Below, one piece after another: positions 50,001 through 61,721 of a stretch of DNA of 64,000 nt. The DNA comes from Myrica gale. Its lineage: Eukaryota > Streptophyta > Magnoliopsida > Fagales > Myricaceae. Below the pieces are notes generated by a model. The model was given only the letters and a program-made list of their open reading frames with translations. It made no database searches and had not been told where the DNA came from. Location: assembly GCA_963930655.1 (NCBI GenBank), contig OZ005611.1, positions 23,237,001-23,301,000 of the forward strand, given 5' to 3'. The translations under genes and the position numbers were made by a program. How positions within the stretch are numbered: position 1 is the first letter of the stretch; the number at the start of each line of letters is the position of its first letter.

Positions 50001-51793
50001 TTGACGTGTAACTTGTCCCCTACAATAGTTGGTCAACCTATTCAATGCATTGGCGTCACTGGATTGATTGTTGGATGGTTGTCGCATGCTTGCTTCTTCT
50101 TTTTTGGTAGTATTCCACTTCATTTTGGTATAAAACATAATCCTAAACTTTCCCTTATTTGGTTAGTCATGCAACTTTGGGGCTCTACAAGAAGCTTCTT
50201 CATCGGGCACCAAAAGCTTTAAACAAGTAAGGCCACATAGTACTTATACTGGAGTATTTCCTTATCCGGACTGTTTGTTGTGACCAAGTTCGTTAGCATG
50301 CAGATGGGAGATGTGTGCACAGCCCAAGGTGGTTTTAAAAATTGAAAGCGAGGAAGATATGCTGGCTTTGCAAGTAAGTTCTTTTTGGTTAGAAGCTGCG
50401 TGCTTAATGAATTGTTTATCTTTATTTCTTGCTTTTTATTTTTAAAAAAATATCCACGAACTTAAGTGTAAGTCGCTTTCTGTGAAGTCAATATTCATGG
50501 TGGATTAGTTAGCGAAGTGGCTACAGTAGAGGTGGAACTTTTTGCTTTTAATGAAGTAAACAAACACTGGTTCAAAACTGGGCTTAGCTGAAAGAAATGT
50601 CCTTACATCAAATGGTCGTGAAGATTTGCTGCCTCTATTAGTGATTATTAGAGAGTTGAAGGCTAGATATAATGGGCGACACTCCAGTCAGGATGTATCC
50701 TGTACTTTGGACGCTCTTTGGATTGTTTCTTTTCTCCTGCAGATAGGACTGACTCAACTGGAAGTTAGGAACCCAATGCAGGTGCATAATGTTCCATTTT
50801 TTTGGTCGGACTTCAGCAGCCAATGATGAATGGATACAACTAATTTCATACGCTGCATGTCATGGCTATGTTTTTCTTTCAAGTTAGTCAATCCTAATAC
50901 AAGAATATTTTAATTCCTTTGCGAAATTTCTTTCTTCCCCTCAATCTCAGATGTTCCAGACAGTGTTATTTTTCCTTCTTTCTGGTTAATCAGGCGTTGT
51001 AAAGGTTTTTGTCCTTCTTTTTCTGAACTTAAAAAAACTTTCCATGAAGGTAAACCGTGAAGCTTGTGAGCTTGGATGAAGGTTTGATCATCTCTTCATT
51101 CTTAGTTCTTATTGAGCCATTGGCAAAACTATCCCTGTGATTTTTCTCGTCTTCTGAGGTTTTTATATTTATTGGTTGATTCGATTTCATTTTTTCATGT
51201 GACGATTTCACTTTTCCTGCACGTCTCCTGCCCTCGGAAAGGGAAAGTGAAATGTGATGCATTTTGTCTCTTTTTGGTCTATTTTCTCCCACTTCAAATT
51301 TTTTTCACAACTTGTGCTGTGTTTGGACATGTTAATTTTCACTAAATCGTTATTTACTTTGTCAGGAGCAGGCAAAATCACTGAAGTTACCAACCCACAT
51401 TACAATCGATGCAGGGAGAACACAGATTGCACCAAGTGAGTGGCAACAGAATTCCTTCCTTCCAGAAGATTGATCATAGTCTCAACAAACGGTTGCTAAG
51501 TTCATTCAGTTGATAGGTTTATCTGGCATAGAATAATCATTTTTTTTCTATCTCACCTTCCAGATTCAAGGACAGTGATGGCAATTCTTGGTAAGTTTCT
51601 TTTCACCATACCTGCATATCTTGGATGTGATGGACCCCTTATGACCTATTTGCAGTTTGATATGGGCCTGGGGATCCAATTTGGTTCTTATAAAAGGGAA
51701 ATTCAAAAACTTTTTTTCAGTTGATTAATTCTAACACGTGCAGGACCTGTTGAAGTGGTTGATGATGTAACTGGTGAACTAAAACTTTTATAG
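47090..51793 (+). CDS. Peptidyl-tRNA hydrolase 2 (PTH2)
   Basis: Releases tRNA from peptidyl-tRNAs; the eukaryotic form is anchored to mitochondria by an N-terminal membrane helix. Coding exons: 48189-48398, 48503-48561, 50167-50226, 50304-50373, 51366-51435, 51564-51590, 51744-51793; 546 nt, 181 residues plus stop. Residues 4-22 (TFLSAVLVGAGCLALGYYI) form the anchor. The catalytic domain shows [22 protein letters not shown], with the family Lys and the QC-HA segment, then ITIDAGRTQIAPNSRTV and the C-terminal VTGELKLL. The ATG lies one base after an acceptor (CCATGTAG), so a leader exon near 47090-47189 and an intron of about 1 kb are inferred. Matches At5g16870 in content and position, adjacent to TOL1 and divergent from it. 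Confidence 0.92.
47139..47189 (+). promoter_or_regulatory. PTH2 leader with telo-box-like motif and possible uORF
   Basis: CTAGGGTTTGA (47139-47149) contains AGGGTTT, the telo-box core of many plant housekeeping promoters. An ATG at 47162 opens MQLQQLHTK. If the leader splices at 47189|47190 to 48188 the frame continues GWT-stop and overlaps the true start codon. The donor (GGTTCCT) is weak, so this is inference. Confidence 0.35.
48559..48694 (+). repeat. Perfect 68-bp tandem duplication across a PTH2 splice donor
   Basis: Two identical 68-bp copies (48559-48626, 48627-48694) begin at CAGGTAGCC, the exon 2 donor, so an equal GCAG|GTAGCC donor exists 68 bp downstream. Each copy includes a (GT)n stretch. 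Confidence 0.9.
48695..50166. other. PTH2 intron 2
   Basis: The rest of the 1.6-kb intron 48562-50166. It contains a C-run near 48928-48940 and no gene; short open frames lack recognisable content. Confidence 0.5.
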
Positions 51794-52536
51794 TTGTTGC
51801 TGCTTCATTTAAGTGGATATTCATCCTACTCCACAAAGCAGTCGAGCATCCCTTTGCGATCATGATGAAAAACGAAGGCTAAAATCTTAGTGACGGACGC
51901 ATGACCTGGAAGCTATGGAGCAAATGCAGACCACATGGGACCATTACAGTATTGATCTGAACATTTTTCCCCTTTATGAGTTACACTAGGGAGAGAAAAG
52001 TCGTATGAATTTGAGATTATATTATTAAACTTAACTTGTTTTCCTATTCTTTTTCTTCTTTATCCATAAAATTCAAATATCATCTCTGTTTTGCAATCAG
52101 CTCCAGCTCCATGGATTTGTATGGATTTGCAGTCGTTTTTTTTTTGTTGGAAAAATACACTTCTGACCCATGGACTATTATTTATTTTGCATCTTTAAAT
52201 TACTAATATTGAGAGATTTTATTCACAAAGTATTCATTTCGAATATATTATACTATCTTTTATTTTTTCGGTCACTTGACTTTTGTTTAATACGAAATGC
52301 TGATTATATAATTAAAAAAAGTAAAATTGTAAGTTATTTAAGGGTATAATTGTTACTTTGTTATTTCAGGTGTTGTTTGGTTGTTAAAATTTGAGGGTTG
52401 GTGAAAAAGTGAAGATAATTTATGAGTTAGTAAAAAAAGTAAAGAAAGAGAAAATTTGAATGAATATTATAATGAAAAATAATTATTATATGAGGAAATA
52501 GATATTATTTTGTAATTTTGTAATTATGCTTAAAAT

Positions 52537-53491
52537 TGAGGGTGGGCAAATGTTCATGTTTAAATCGGAACATTCGTATTCGGTACCGGTTCCAGCCATT
52601 TTCAGTACTAAAATCGGATCTCATTTTAGGAAAAAATCGGTTCCGGTGTATAGTTTTTTAAAATCAATTCCAGGGTGGTTAAAAAAAAAAACACAAGTAG
52701 TGACCACTTGAAAGTCTTCACCCAACGAAAGACATCTTTCGAAAGTTCTAAACTTCATGTCTGTTCTAGCCCCCTTAACCCCCTCTCCCTGTCGTGAGCC
52801 ATCAACCGTGCCCCCCCCCCCCCATCCTCCTTGCTGCGGTGCCTCCACTCTAGCCGCCTTCGTTTGTGCTCAACACCTCTCTCACTCTCTCTCGCCATCG
52901 CAATAGTTTTGGTGTAGTTAAAGAAGATATATGAGTTGATGTTTCCCTGAGCTACCAATTGAGTACTATGATAAGGAATTATTATTCGTGTTAGGAGCGA
53001 CCATCGGTAACCCAGAGAGAGTAGACGCCACAAGGAAAAATGTGATGAGAGGTAAATTCGCAAGACTTTGTGTGGAGGACAATTTCAACAAACTGCTTTA
53101 TAGAAGGTTCTTTTTGTCTGTGATACCACGTCTGAAGGTAATCATAATCATACAGGTGGTCCTAATTGGTTTTGTGTTAGGCTTTAGCTTACTGGCTTTT
53201 TTGTCGCCTTGCAAGATCTAAACGAAGAAGTTTTCGTTGAGTAAATCCTACAAGCACATGCAATTGACTAGTTATAATTCGGTGAAGAAATACCCTCTCT
53301 GTTTTGTAATTGATATGCTATTGATTTTTAGCCATCACAGTGTTTATTTTGGCAATTGACAGTGTTTTGGAATCAAAATTTCGGATTTCGGTTCCAGAAA
53401 TTTCGATTTCGTTCCGAAATGAAAAATATGGTTCTGATGGATATCGAAACCGGAACCGAAATAGTTACATCATTTCCGGTATCCACCCTTA
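52537..53491. mobile_element. Non-autonomous hAT-like element, about 955 bp
   Basis: Flanked by CTTAAAAT on both sides (52529-52536 and 53492-53499), an 8-bp target duplication as hAT elements make. Termini TGAGGGTGGGCA and TATCCACCCTTA are inverted repeats of TRAGGGTGG, a usual hAT form. Just inside both ends are CGGTTCC/GGAACCG-rich stretches, common subterminal repeats of plant hAT elements. No hAT transposase; it carries a LINE ORF1 scrap instead. Confidence 0.75.
52988..53110 (+). pseudogene. LINE ORF1-type (DUF4283-like) fragment inside the hAT-like element
   Basis: The reading LGATIGNPERVDATRKNV followed by RGKFARLCVE matches the plant LINE ORF1 pattern LG..IG.P..VD.TT....RGRFARICVE. 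Only about 40 residues are recognisable; the surrounding frame is not conserved. Likely captured by, or inserted into, the DNA element. Confidence 0.6.
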
Positions 53492-53843
53492 CTTAAAATT
53501 TTGGGTGCCAAAAATTTGGCAATCAAACAATTTTATGTTTGACTCAAAAATTAATAAAAAAGTGTAATGTGTTAGAGATTGATACTTTTTAAGTGTAATG
53601 TTTCGAATGTAGTAACTTAGTTTACAAAATATAAAATTTATAATAATTTGTGGGTGAGAAATATATATCTTCTTTGATTATTATTTTTGTCATCTTTTTG
53701 GTTGATTTTTCTAAAAGCTTCGTGCATTTACTATTTCCACGAACTACAAATAAAAAATAAAAATAAAAAAGGCGAAAAAGAAAACCTAGGAGTTGTAATT
53801 ATTCCTACTCGCAGAGAAAAGTTACGAAAAAGTAATAAAAAAA

Positions 53844-54540
53844 TGTTAATTAAAAAATCCCCACGAACTTAAACCTTAATCTCAAATACCTCCATAAACT
53901 TAAACTTGTTGCAACTCACCCCCACAAATTTTACTTGTCGTTGTGATTTCATCCCTCAACCTACTGAAATTGTTATATCGAACGATTTGTGTCTCACTTA
54001 AACGACACATGACCTTCTTCTTACTTGAAAAGATGAATTTAATCTCGTTTGAGTCCTCCTTAGTCTTCTACAATGCTTTTATCAATTTCAGGGTGTTTGT
54101 GGTAGAAATTTTCACCCCTCAACATTTCTACACAATTATAAAATAATCTCTCTCCTCATCAAACTATAAAATAATATTATAATATTTAATTAAATCTTTT
54201 CTCTTTACTTTTACATCAAATTCTATAAAATATCTTTACTTTTTTCACAAACCCCAATACTTCAACATTTCCAACCTTCAACATTTTTAGTCAGCCGATT
54301 TTTTTATTAAAAAAAATGACTCACTTCAGTAGGTTGAGGGTAAAATTCTTCTTTTCAAGTAAGGAGAAGGTCACATGTCGTTTAAGTGGGACAAAAACCG
54401 TTCGATATAACAACTTAAGTAGATTGAAAGATGAAATTATAACGAAAATTATAGTTTGTGGGAGCGAATTGTAACGAGTTCGAGTTTATAAGGGTATTTG
54501 AGATTGATGTATAAGTTAGTAATGAATTTTTATAATTAAC
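53844..54540. mobile_element. Long-TIR foldback (MULE-like) element
   Basis: The left arm (about 53844-54050) and right arm (about 54312-54540) are reverse complements over about 200 bp. Both start GTTAATTA at the outside, and share ATCTCAAATACC, TTATATCGAACG and CACTTAAACGACA. About 700 bp in total. The loop contains a second MITE (54088-54300). Long inverted arms are typical of MULE-type or foldback elements; no transposase is present. The arms differ at many sites, so it is not young. Confidence 0.7.
54088..54300. mobile_element. MITE, family B, nested in the foldback loop
   Basis: Begins AGGGTGTTTGTGG and contains CTCTCCTCATCAAACTATAAAATAATATTAT, as in the copy at 19513. It sits between the arms of the 53844-54540 element and so inserted after it. 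Confidence 0.55.
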
Positions 54541-54891
54541 CTTAAAAAAAAATTAAGAAGAGAGAGAAGGCCGCGGGTCAGCGAGTGCTTAGCCTTGCCT
54601 TTTTTTTGTTTTGTTTTATTTCATTTTCTTTGTTTCCTTGCGCAAGGGCAATTATTGGAGGTTTATTCCACGTGCGGGATTACTGTCGTGTCGGCCAGTT
54701 CCTCTTTCTCGTAATGGTGATTGGCAGATACCGTAGTCACGTGGCCGCTCGCACCTAAGCCCAACCCCAAATCGTTCCATCCTCTGATAAGTCTGTTTTT
54801 TTCTAGGTAACAGGAAGTCCATCAACTATTACACTTCCTGCTCATTCTCCCCAAAGCCAGAACCGTCCGATCAACTCTCAGTCTTGAGACA

Positions 54892-57157
54892 ATGGATATG
54901 GGACGGTGGTGGATGTCTCTGGTAGGACCACGACGACAAACGTCGTCCGTTGATATGGTGGTGAATCTGGTGATGGTGGTGGGTTTGTTGGTCTTGGCAC
55001 AAGTAGAACAGTCTGTGCAGCTGAGGTCTACTCACCCAATGCACGGGGTTGTAGACAGAGTCAACGAGAATGCAGGACCTTACATTGGGCTCGTCATGGC
55101 TTACCCTACCGAAGAACTTGCGCTTCAAAACTCTGGTTTCTTCGTTCCCAGCTCCGAGATCCCCTGGGTTGACCTAGCTGGTAAGAGCCACAGAGTCAAG
55201 AGACTCTCACTCTCTTTCTCTCTCTTTTTCTCGGTCTTGGTTTCCTTATGCTCAATGGTCACGAGACTCATGTTTCTCCTCTCAGTAATGTTTCTACAAA
55301 TGGGCCAACTTGATGCACGAAAAAAGTGGCTAGTTTTAAAAGTTCTAACTAGGGCGAAAGTGGCCCCATCTAAAGCCCAATTAGCCCATCTAGAGTAAGT
55401 ACTTGGAGAGAAAATGAAAGATTTGTCGTTTCTATAAATTCTAGTTTAAGCCACGGGAGCTATACGGCTGGCCTAAATCTGTGCTGCAAGGTCCTAGGGC
55501 GGTAGCCGGTAAGCATAGAATCTACTCAGTTTTGTGCGCGGTAAATTTAGGACTCATCTAATGTTAAAAACATCAATCCCATGTTCTCATGGCCGAATAT
55601 TTAATGGTTGGGAGTTCAACATAAAACATGCAAGAGTCCAGCATAAAACATCTCACAAAAACAAAAGCAAAAATTACAGAGTAAAACACTTGTTCTGAAT
55701 CTGTTCAATTTGTTCATTGGCTAGGAAGGAGGTTCAACATAGGGACGATTAATGGTGTGGACGTAATTTCTGTGATGACTGGAGAGCAAACGGTGAGGAT
55801 TCATCTTTGTTTCGTTAATTTCTTCAACACCCATAGTACATAAGTTGTAAACTTGACCTTTTCATTGGGCACTCTTAAGCTAAATGCAGGTATAACAGTG
55901 CAAATCCTTCTTGATGCATTTGACATTCAAGGAATTGTACATTATGGGACAGCTGGAACTGCTAATGATTCATTAAACCTTGGTGATGTTAGTGTCCCGA
56001 GTTATGTTGCCCTCACAGGATCTTGGAAATGGAAGGTACAAATTTGAGCTTGCATCAATGCAATAAAACAGTAAAACGAAAACAATTTGATATTTTCTCT
56101 GTTTAGTTTTAGTACTCTATTGTGACCTTTGCCATCTTTTCAATACAACAATATAAGTAGCACAGAAGATTGCAGTCTTCCCTGCATTTTTCTTCAGAAA
56201 TGGTCCTATTCTTCTATTGATTCATATGGTTCAATTGATCATTTTCCATTGGTTCAAGTGGGATAAGTGGCAATTGAAAGTAATTGGTTCCGAGCTCCAA
56301 CTTTGATTATATTCCTTATCCCGGTTGAAGCTTAAGTGATTAAATTCATCATTATTTGGTATGAAGCATTTAGGTTTGAGCAGCTAGTACTGCTACTAAT
56401 GCTTAGTTCATCTTTCATTCTCTATTTGCAATGTAAAGGAATTCAAGTCAGCAGAAGGGAACCTGACAGAATTGAAGTTTGGGGCTTTCAATTTCCCGGA
56501 AATGGGAGAGAACTTGTTGGCAAAGATAGACTTCACCCCACAGCAATTGTACTCTGTTGGAAAACCAATGGAAGAGGTTTTTTGGCTTCAAATAGAACCA
56601 AAGCTGTTCGATATGGCTACCAAACTTCAGGTTTCTAGTTCAAATTCTTTCCCCTCTCCCTTCTCATAGCTTACACAGTTGATCAATATACGTAAACTTT
56701 ATATTTGTTGCAGGATTTGAAGCTGCAACAATGCATCAATGAGACATACTGCCTACCAGAAGCACCACAAGTTGTATATGGATTGAGAGGTTCTACTGCT
56801 GATATATACCTTGACAATGCAGCATATAGAAAATTTCTCTTCAAAGAACTTAATGTCTCCACAGTTGATGAAGAAAGTGCTGCCATTGTAATGGTTAGTA
56901 TATGAAAAGAAGTACTCCATTTAATGATTCTGGGGCAAATTGTTCGTTATATAGTGTTTGCCATGTTGGTCGCTGTGCAGACATCTCTATCAAATGGAGT
57001 GCCTTGCATTGTGTTTCGTGGCGTATCTGATTTGGCAGGCGGGGAGGAGAAGCTGTCGTCGACAAGCCTGAGTTCTCTGGCTGCTGTGAATGCTCTCACT
57101 GTTGCGGTTGCGTTTATAGAATTATCTGGGGAGAAAGCGGCTATCAAAGACCACTGA
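54892..57157 (+). CDS. Bark storage protein-like / nucleoside phosphorylase-fold protein
   Basis: PNP/UDP-phosphorylase-fold protein of the plant bark and wound-inducible storage protein family (compare At4g28940); these store nitrogen in stems and some members may retain nucleosidase activity. Exons: 54892-55180, 55725-55792, 55880-56035, 56439-56630, 56714-56893, 56981-57157; 1062 nt, 353 residues plus stop. A hydrophobic segment at about 20-37 (VVNLVMVVGLLVLAQVE) follows a basic start and should act as a signal peptide. The fold shows YIGLVMAYPTEE, VDVISVMTGEQTLNAGIT, GIVHYGTAGTAND, GDVSVPSYVALTGSWKW and the late VDEESAAIVM / FRGVSDLAGG segment. Two acceptors are AAG rather than CAG/TAG (introns 2 and 3); phase supports both. 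Confidence 0.9.
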
Positions 57158-58956
57158 AAGTGAACCTCCTTAGCATTTTGCGGGTAGGTAAATATTGTTC
57201 ATCTGTGTTGTGCAGGTTGAACTGATGTCTTTCCACAATAAAGTATACATTTTTGTTGGTGAAAATTCATGAGAAAATCTCAATGAGAACAATTCTATAT
57301 CACAAGGGGCCAAAGCCCATATGCGAACTGGGCTTTCTCACCCTTGGGACTATCGAAATCGGGTCCGGTTGACTACGATTGGATTCTGGACTCATTCCGA
57401 TTGTCCTATTTATCCATTCTCTCTCTCTCTGTTTGTGGCTTGTGGCGAGGAAAGGGTCTTTCTTCTTGAAACACGAAAAAGAAGAAAAAAACAAACCACG
57501 TCCAATCTCTCCACTATACAGAAAATAAGCGGTAGTCTGCATTTACAGAAGGAAGTCAAAGTGATCATCCAAACACAATAAATTCTTCTGTTAAATCTGT
57601 CGGTTATATCATTTAAAAATCATATCATAGTGTTGGATTTCGAAGGTTGTTATAACATGAAAGAGATTGAGTGGCTTCAAATAAATCATTTAAATACTTA
57701 TTTATATTTTTTTCGTAACATTTTAATAAATTTACATAAACTTTATGAAATGTCACATCGTTTCGAATGGACAAGTCACTTCGTCAAATATATTACTATC
57801 CAAGAGATAAACATCAATATAGGGACCATTGTTACGACATGATCACCCTAAATTCCATCCACTACATGTCCAACCAGTTAGGTTCAACCACAAATACCGC
57901 TCTATTTAGAAAAATTAAAACCCTCAAGTACAAAATTTTCATATCATATTAGTTTGCTCGAAACAACAACAGTCGGATATATATAGAATGGCATGGACTA
58001 AGGTTGTACTGATAAACTTAAGCCTAAAACTATATTAAAGAGTTTGAATCGTGGGTTCTTCTTCCTCCTCAATAATTTATATGTTTGGTAACGGGCCAAG
58101 TCCTGATTTCAAGTATTAAATATTGATTTTGGGTATAAAATCTTGAATCCATGTTTGGATGGGTTGAATATTATTTTCACTCTTTAAACTAAATAACGGA
58201 AGAGAAAACTAATGTGTTTTTCCTCCCTCCTCTCTGTCTCTTCTGTTCTCCCCTGTGCGACTACGACCTAAACGCGACCCAGAGCTGGAGGGCCCTTCTT
58301 TGAATCACCCAAATTCCTCCTTCTACATGGTACATTTGCTTCGTTGTGGAATTGCAGCTTGTTCTCCGTTGATTCCAAGATACACTGACTGTTTTAGAGT
58401 TTGTCTTTCTTTTATCTCTGCGTTGATTTTGAGTATTTAGATTATCCCATTAATTCTTTTTTATCTCTGCGTTGGTTTTGGATATGTGGATTATCCCATT
58501 AATTCTCTGTTGACTTAAGGCTCACTTTTAAGATCAATTGAAGATCACCCGGAAAAAGCAACCTGAGTTGAAATAGTTAGGATCGTTGTAGTTTTTAAGT
58601 TGTCGGTTCCAATTAATTATCCAGATAAAAGAGTGTTTCTTAGCTATAGACTTGGTTTGCTCGGCGTGGGTTTTTCTTCTAATTTTGATTTTTTGGTTCG
58701 TTTCTTGGGGAAGGGGGGGAGAGTGTGCGCGAGTATACATAAATGAGGAGAAGATGAGAATTTACAAGAAGAGTTAGATCAATCCGTTTCACAAAACGTT
58801 GCCTGAAACAAAATGGAGGGGACTAGACCAAGATATTTGAAGATATTCGCTGACAGTATCGAAAAAAAACATCGTTGTATGACATTAACGTAAGTTGTCT
58901 GAGTCAAATAAGCTATGAATGCGTTGATAATGATGAGAGGGGCAGTTGAGAGGAAG

Positions 58957-58999
<43 letters not shown>
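58957..58999. repeat. (AAT)n microsatellite
   Basis: About fourteen consecutive AAT units. Confidence 0.95.
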
Positions 59000-60074
59000 T
59001 AACTATAATTACAAAATCTCAAAAATCTATATAATATAATTTCAATTTTTTAAAATAGTATTTACAAAAGTATACTAAAATAGTGTTTGTCACTGTAGCT
59101 ACGTAAAATCGTGTATACAATTCAAAAAGTTCATTTGCTATGGACAAACAAAGCGTATATACGGGTCACTAGGGCAATTAATAGAGCATGTTTTAAAATA
59201 AAACATATTTACATGGCACATTAGGGAGCACGAGAGAAACATGTTTTAAAATAAAACTTATTTGCATATTTCACTTTTGCAAGTTAAGAAGCACTTAAGA
59301 GGTATGTTTTAAAGTTAACTTACTTATATATTCTACAGGGCACGTTAGGGAGCATCAAGGAAGCCAACCCAACGAGACAAGTATACCTTGCTAACGACGT
59401 TAGTGGAATTGACAAGCGACGTTAACTTTATTTTAAGTCAAGACTCAAAGACCGAACTCAAACCCCACTTGCATTTGGTATCCAAACAGTGAAAGGAAAC
59501 TGAATCTGAAATCCAAACTGGAACCCAAACTCAGACCGTTTCCAAATATGACCTTAGTTTCTTGCATGCCAACTCGAATTCAACCTGAGGACATAAAGAG
59601 AAAAATTAGCAGCAAGCAATGTGAATAAATTAATACGACAACACCCTCTGCCAGCGAGCTGATCGATTGGCATTTGGCACCCCTCCCCTTAGGGAGAGAT
59701 TGATGTCGGAGTCCACCCCGGCTAGATGCAGGCTTGGCATGCTTTACCACCCCATTATCTTAAAAAAAAAAAGAAAAAGACAGCATCCTCCGTAGCTTTT
59801 GGCCTCCATACCTAGGATTCACGAAACCCCAGTCCAATTGGTTGCTCGATCTGATACGACAAGTCGCTTTGAAACATGCATTAAACATACCCCACCAATT
59901 ACATTTTTACTCGAGTTCCAAGCGTACACGTTTTGCCCTCTCTACCATCTTTTTCCTTTCTCGTTTGAATATGATGGTTGATTGCGATACGGAAGGAACA
60001 CCGAACACTAATGTTACTTAATCCTCGACCACCTTTTTATAATCAAGCCTGCTGCATGCACGTGTGAGCCTTAT

Positions 60075-60154
60075 TAAATGGACCATCTTTTTCCCAAGAA
60101 TAAAATACTGTTAATAAATGGACCATCTTTTTCCCAAGAATAAAATACTGTTAA
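60075..60154. repeat. 40-bp perfect tandem duplication
   Basis: AATAAAATACTGTT-ending unit repeated twice (60075-60114, 60115-60154). Confidence 0.9.
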
Positions 60155-60175
60155 AATAAGAGAAATACAAAGGTT

Positions 60176-60478
60176 ATATTCGTTTTCTAAATTTTTACGG
60201 GATTCAAATACATTCACAAAATTATCACCGAACATATTCATAATTCAAACACAATCATCAATATATTTTACATAATCTCCAATAACTTTTTACTTTTTTA
60301 TTCAATATAAATTTTCTCTTTCTATACTTTTTTCACATAACTTCAATATTTTTTTATTAAACAATTACATCAAATCATTTCTCTCTCCACTTTACACAAA
60401 CACAAATAAAATATTATTCAACCTAAATATTAACAACTTCTCTAAAATCCTACATTTTTACTCAAACCGAACATATCC
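60176..60478. mobile_element. MITE, family A
   Basis: Inverted ends TTATATTCGTTTTC and AAACCGAACATATCC. Interior closely matches the copy at 26056-26372. Confidence 0.65.
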
Positions 60479-61500
60479 AAATTTTGGGTTCAGTCTAGAG
60501 AGACCATCATTATGTATTTAACTTGCGCATAAAATAACCTTTTTATAAGATTTAACTCACATTTTATACTGTGAGATTATCTTCTAACAAGTATCACCCT
60601 CGCTATATGTCTTGCAAACATGACTTATATACTGTTAAAGAAATGCATTAACGTTGTTCACACGTTTTTTAAAGACTATTTTTTTTTTATAATTTTCTGT
60701 TCGAATTGTATGATAAAATTCGGATAAAGACAAACAAAACTTGTGGGTCATGTACTATTTGTCTTTATCCGTATTAAACTTCGAAAAATATAAACCTTAC
60801 AACATTTAACAATTGTTGTATCTGTCTCTAAACTGCATCATGCAATTTGAGTAAATAATTATAAAATATCATGGTCCTAATTAATATGTGCTGATAAAGT
60901 ATCTATTTGGCGAGATCGTGTGCAACAAAGTTAGTTGAACTGATTATTTTTTTCTATATATTTTTTTTATTTGTACATGCCACACACAAGAACTAGTAAG
61001 AATCACCTTACCTATAGATGAGATTGTTTATTAATTATTAATTGCAAATTTAGGCTCCATAAGCTTTATAAGCCTAGTATAATCATTGAATGTAATGCAA
61101 GCCTAACGAAATTATTCAGAAAAAAGTACAGATTCTATGGAAGCTTCGCTCCAATAAATTTTTGTATAGAAGGTTCTAAAAGAACCATTCGACAAAAGAA
61201 ACCATTGTGGAAGGCGGAAGCAAGCAGCCCAAGTTGGAACATGTTACCCTATATTGTACCTAGAATTAAATTAAAAATAAGGTTGAATTTTGATTTTTGC
61301 AAAGTTGGGAGGTTACTCAGATAATTTCTAATTTTATTTTCCCGCCGGTGCTACAATGACACGACTTTTACCGATTACATAAATTTTTCACCATCCTCCC
61401 TCGACGCCCGCAATGCACGGACGATCCTACGTGGCACGGTATCTAGGAAATTGTAGTTGCAATCCCCAACAGCAAATGGCCACTGCTGCTCCCACCGTTT
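60479..61500. other. Intergenic upstream of 5'-nucleotidase gene
   Basis: AT-rich to about 61360. From 61390 GC rises and the promoter of the next gene begins. No gene seen. Confidence 0.45.
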
Positions 61501-61721
61501 CCCGGCTGAGTGGGAGAGGGAGAGGGAGTTAAAACGAAAGAAACCGAATCGAATCGTACTTGTCCGGGAATTAATTCCTTCCGCAAATATGGATTACGGA
61601 TTATGCAATTCGGGGCGGGAATAATCCTAATCCCGAGGCCTCCCATCAATCAGATTCGCTCTCTTAAAGACCCAGCAGATATCCGACCCTGCAACTTCTC
61701 ATCATCGTTCATGGCCAAGTT

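Larger units (their letters stand above)
52371..53535. mobile_element. MITE split by a hAT-like insertion
   Basis: Left part 52371-52536 begins GTTGTTTGGTTGTTAAAATT; right part 53492-53535 ends AAATTTGGCAATCAAACAAT, an inverted match. Interior text (GTGAAAAAGTGAAGA) relates it to family B. The pieces are separated by the hAT-like element with an 8-bp target duplication, so the MITE is the older insertion. Confidence 0.65.
57158..60175. other. Intergenic downstream of the storage-protein gene
   Basis: Storage-protein 3' UTR to about 57290, then no recognised gene. Holds a 49-bp tandem duplication (58411-58459, 58460-58508), an (AAT)n array (58957-58999) and a possible SINE-like scrap with an A-tail (59650-59780, weak). 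Confidence 0.5.

Noticed and set aside
54871-55128. 85-codon minus-strand open frame
   Set aside because: Antisense to exon 1 of the storage-protein gene.
59650-59780. SINE-like sequence with A-tail
   Set aside because: No convincing pol III boxes or target duplication; left only as a mention.
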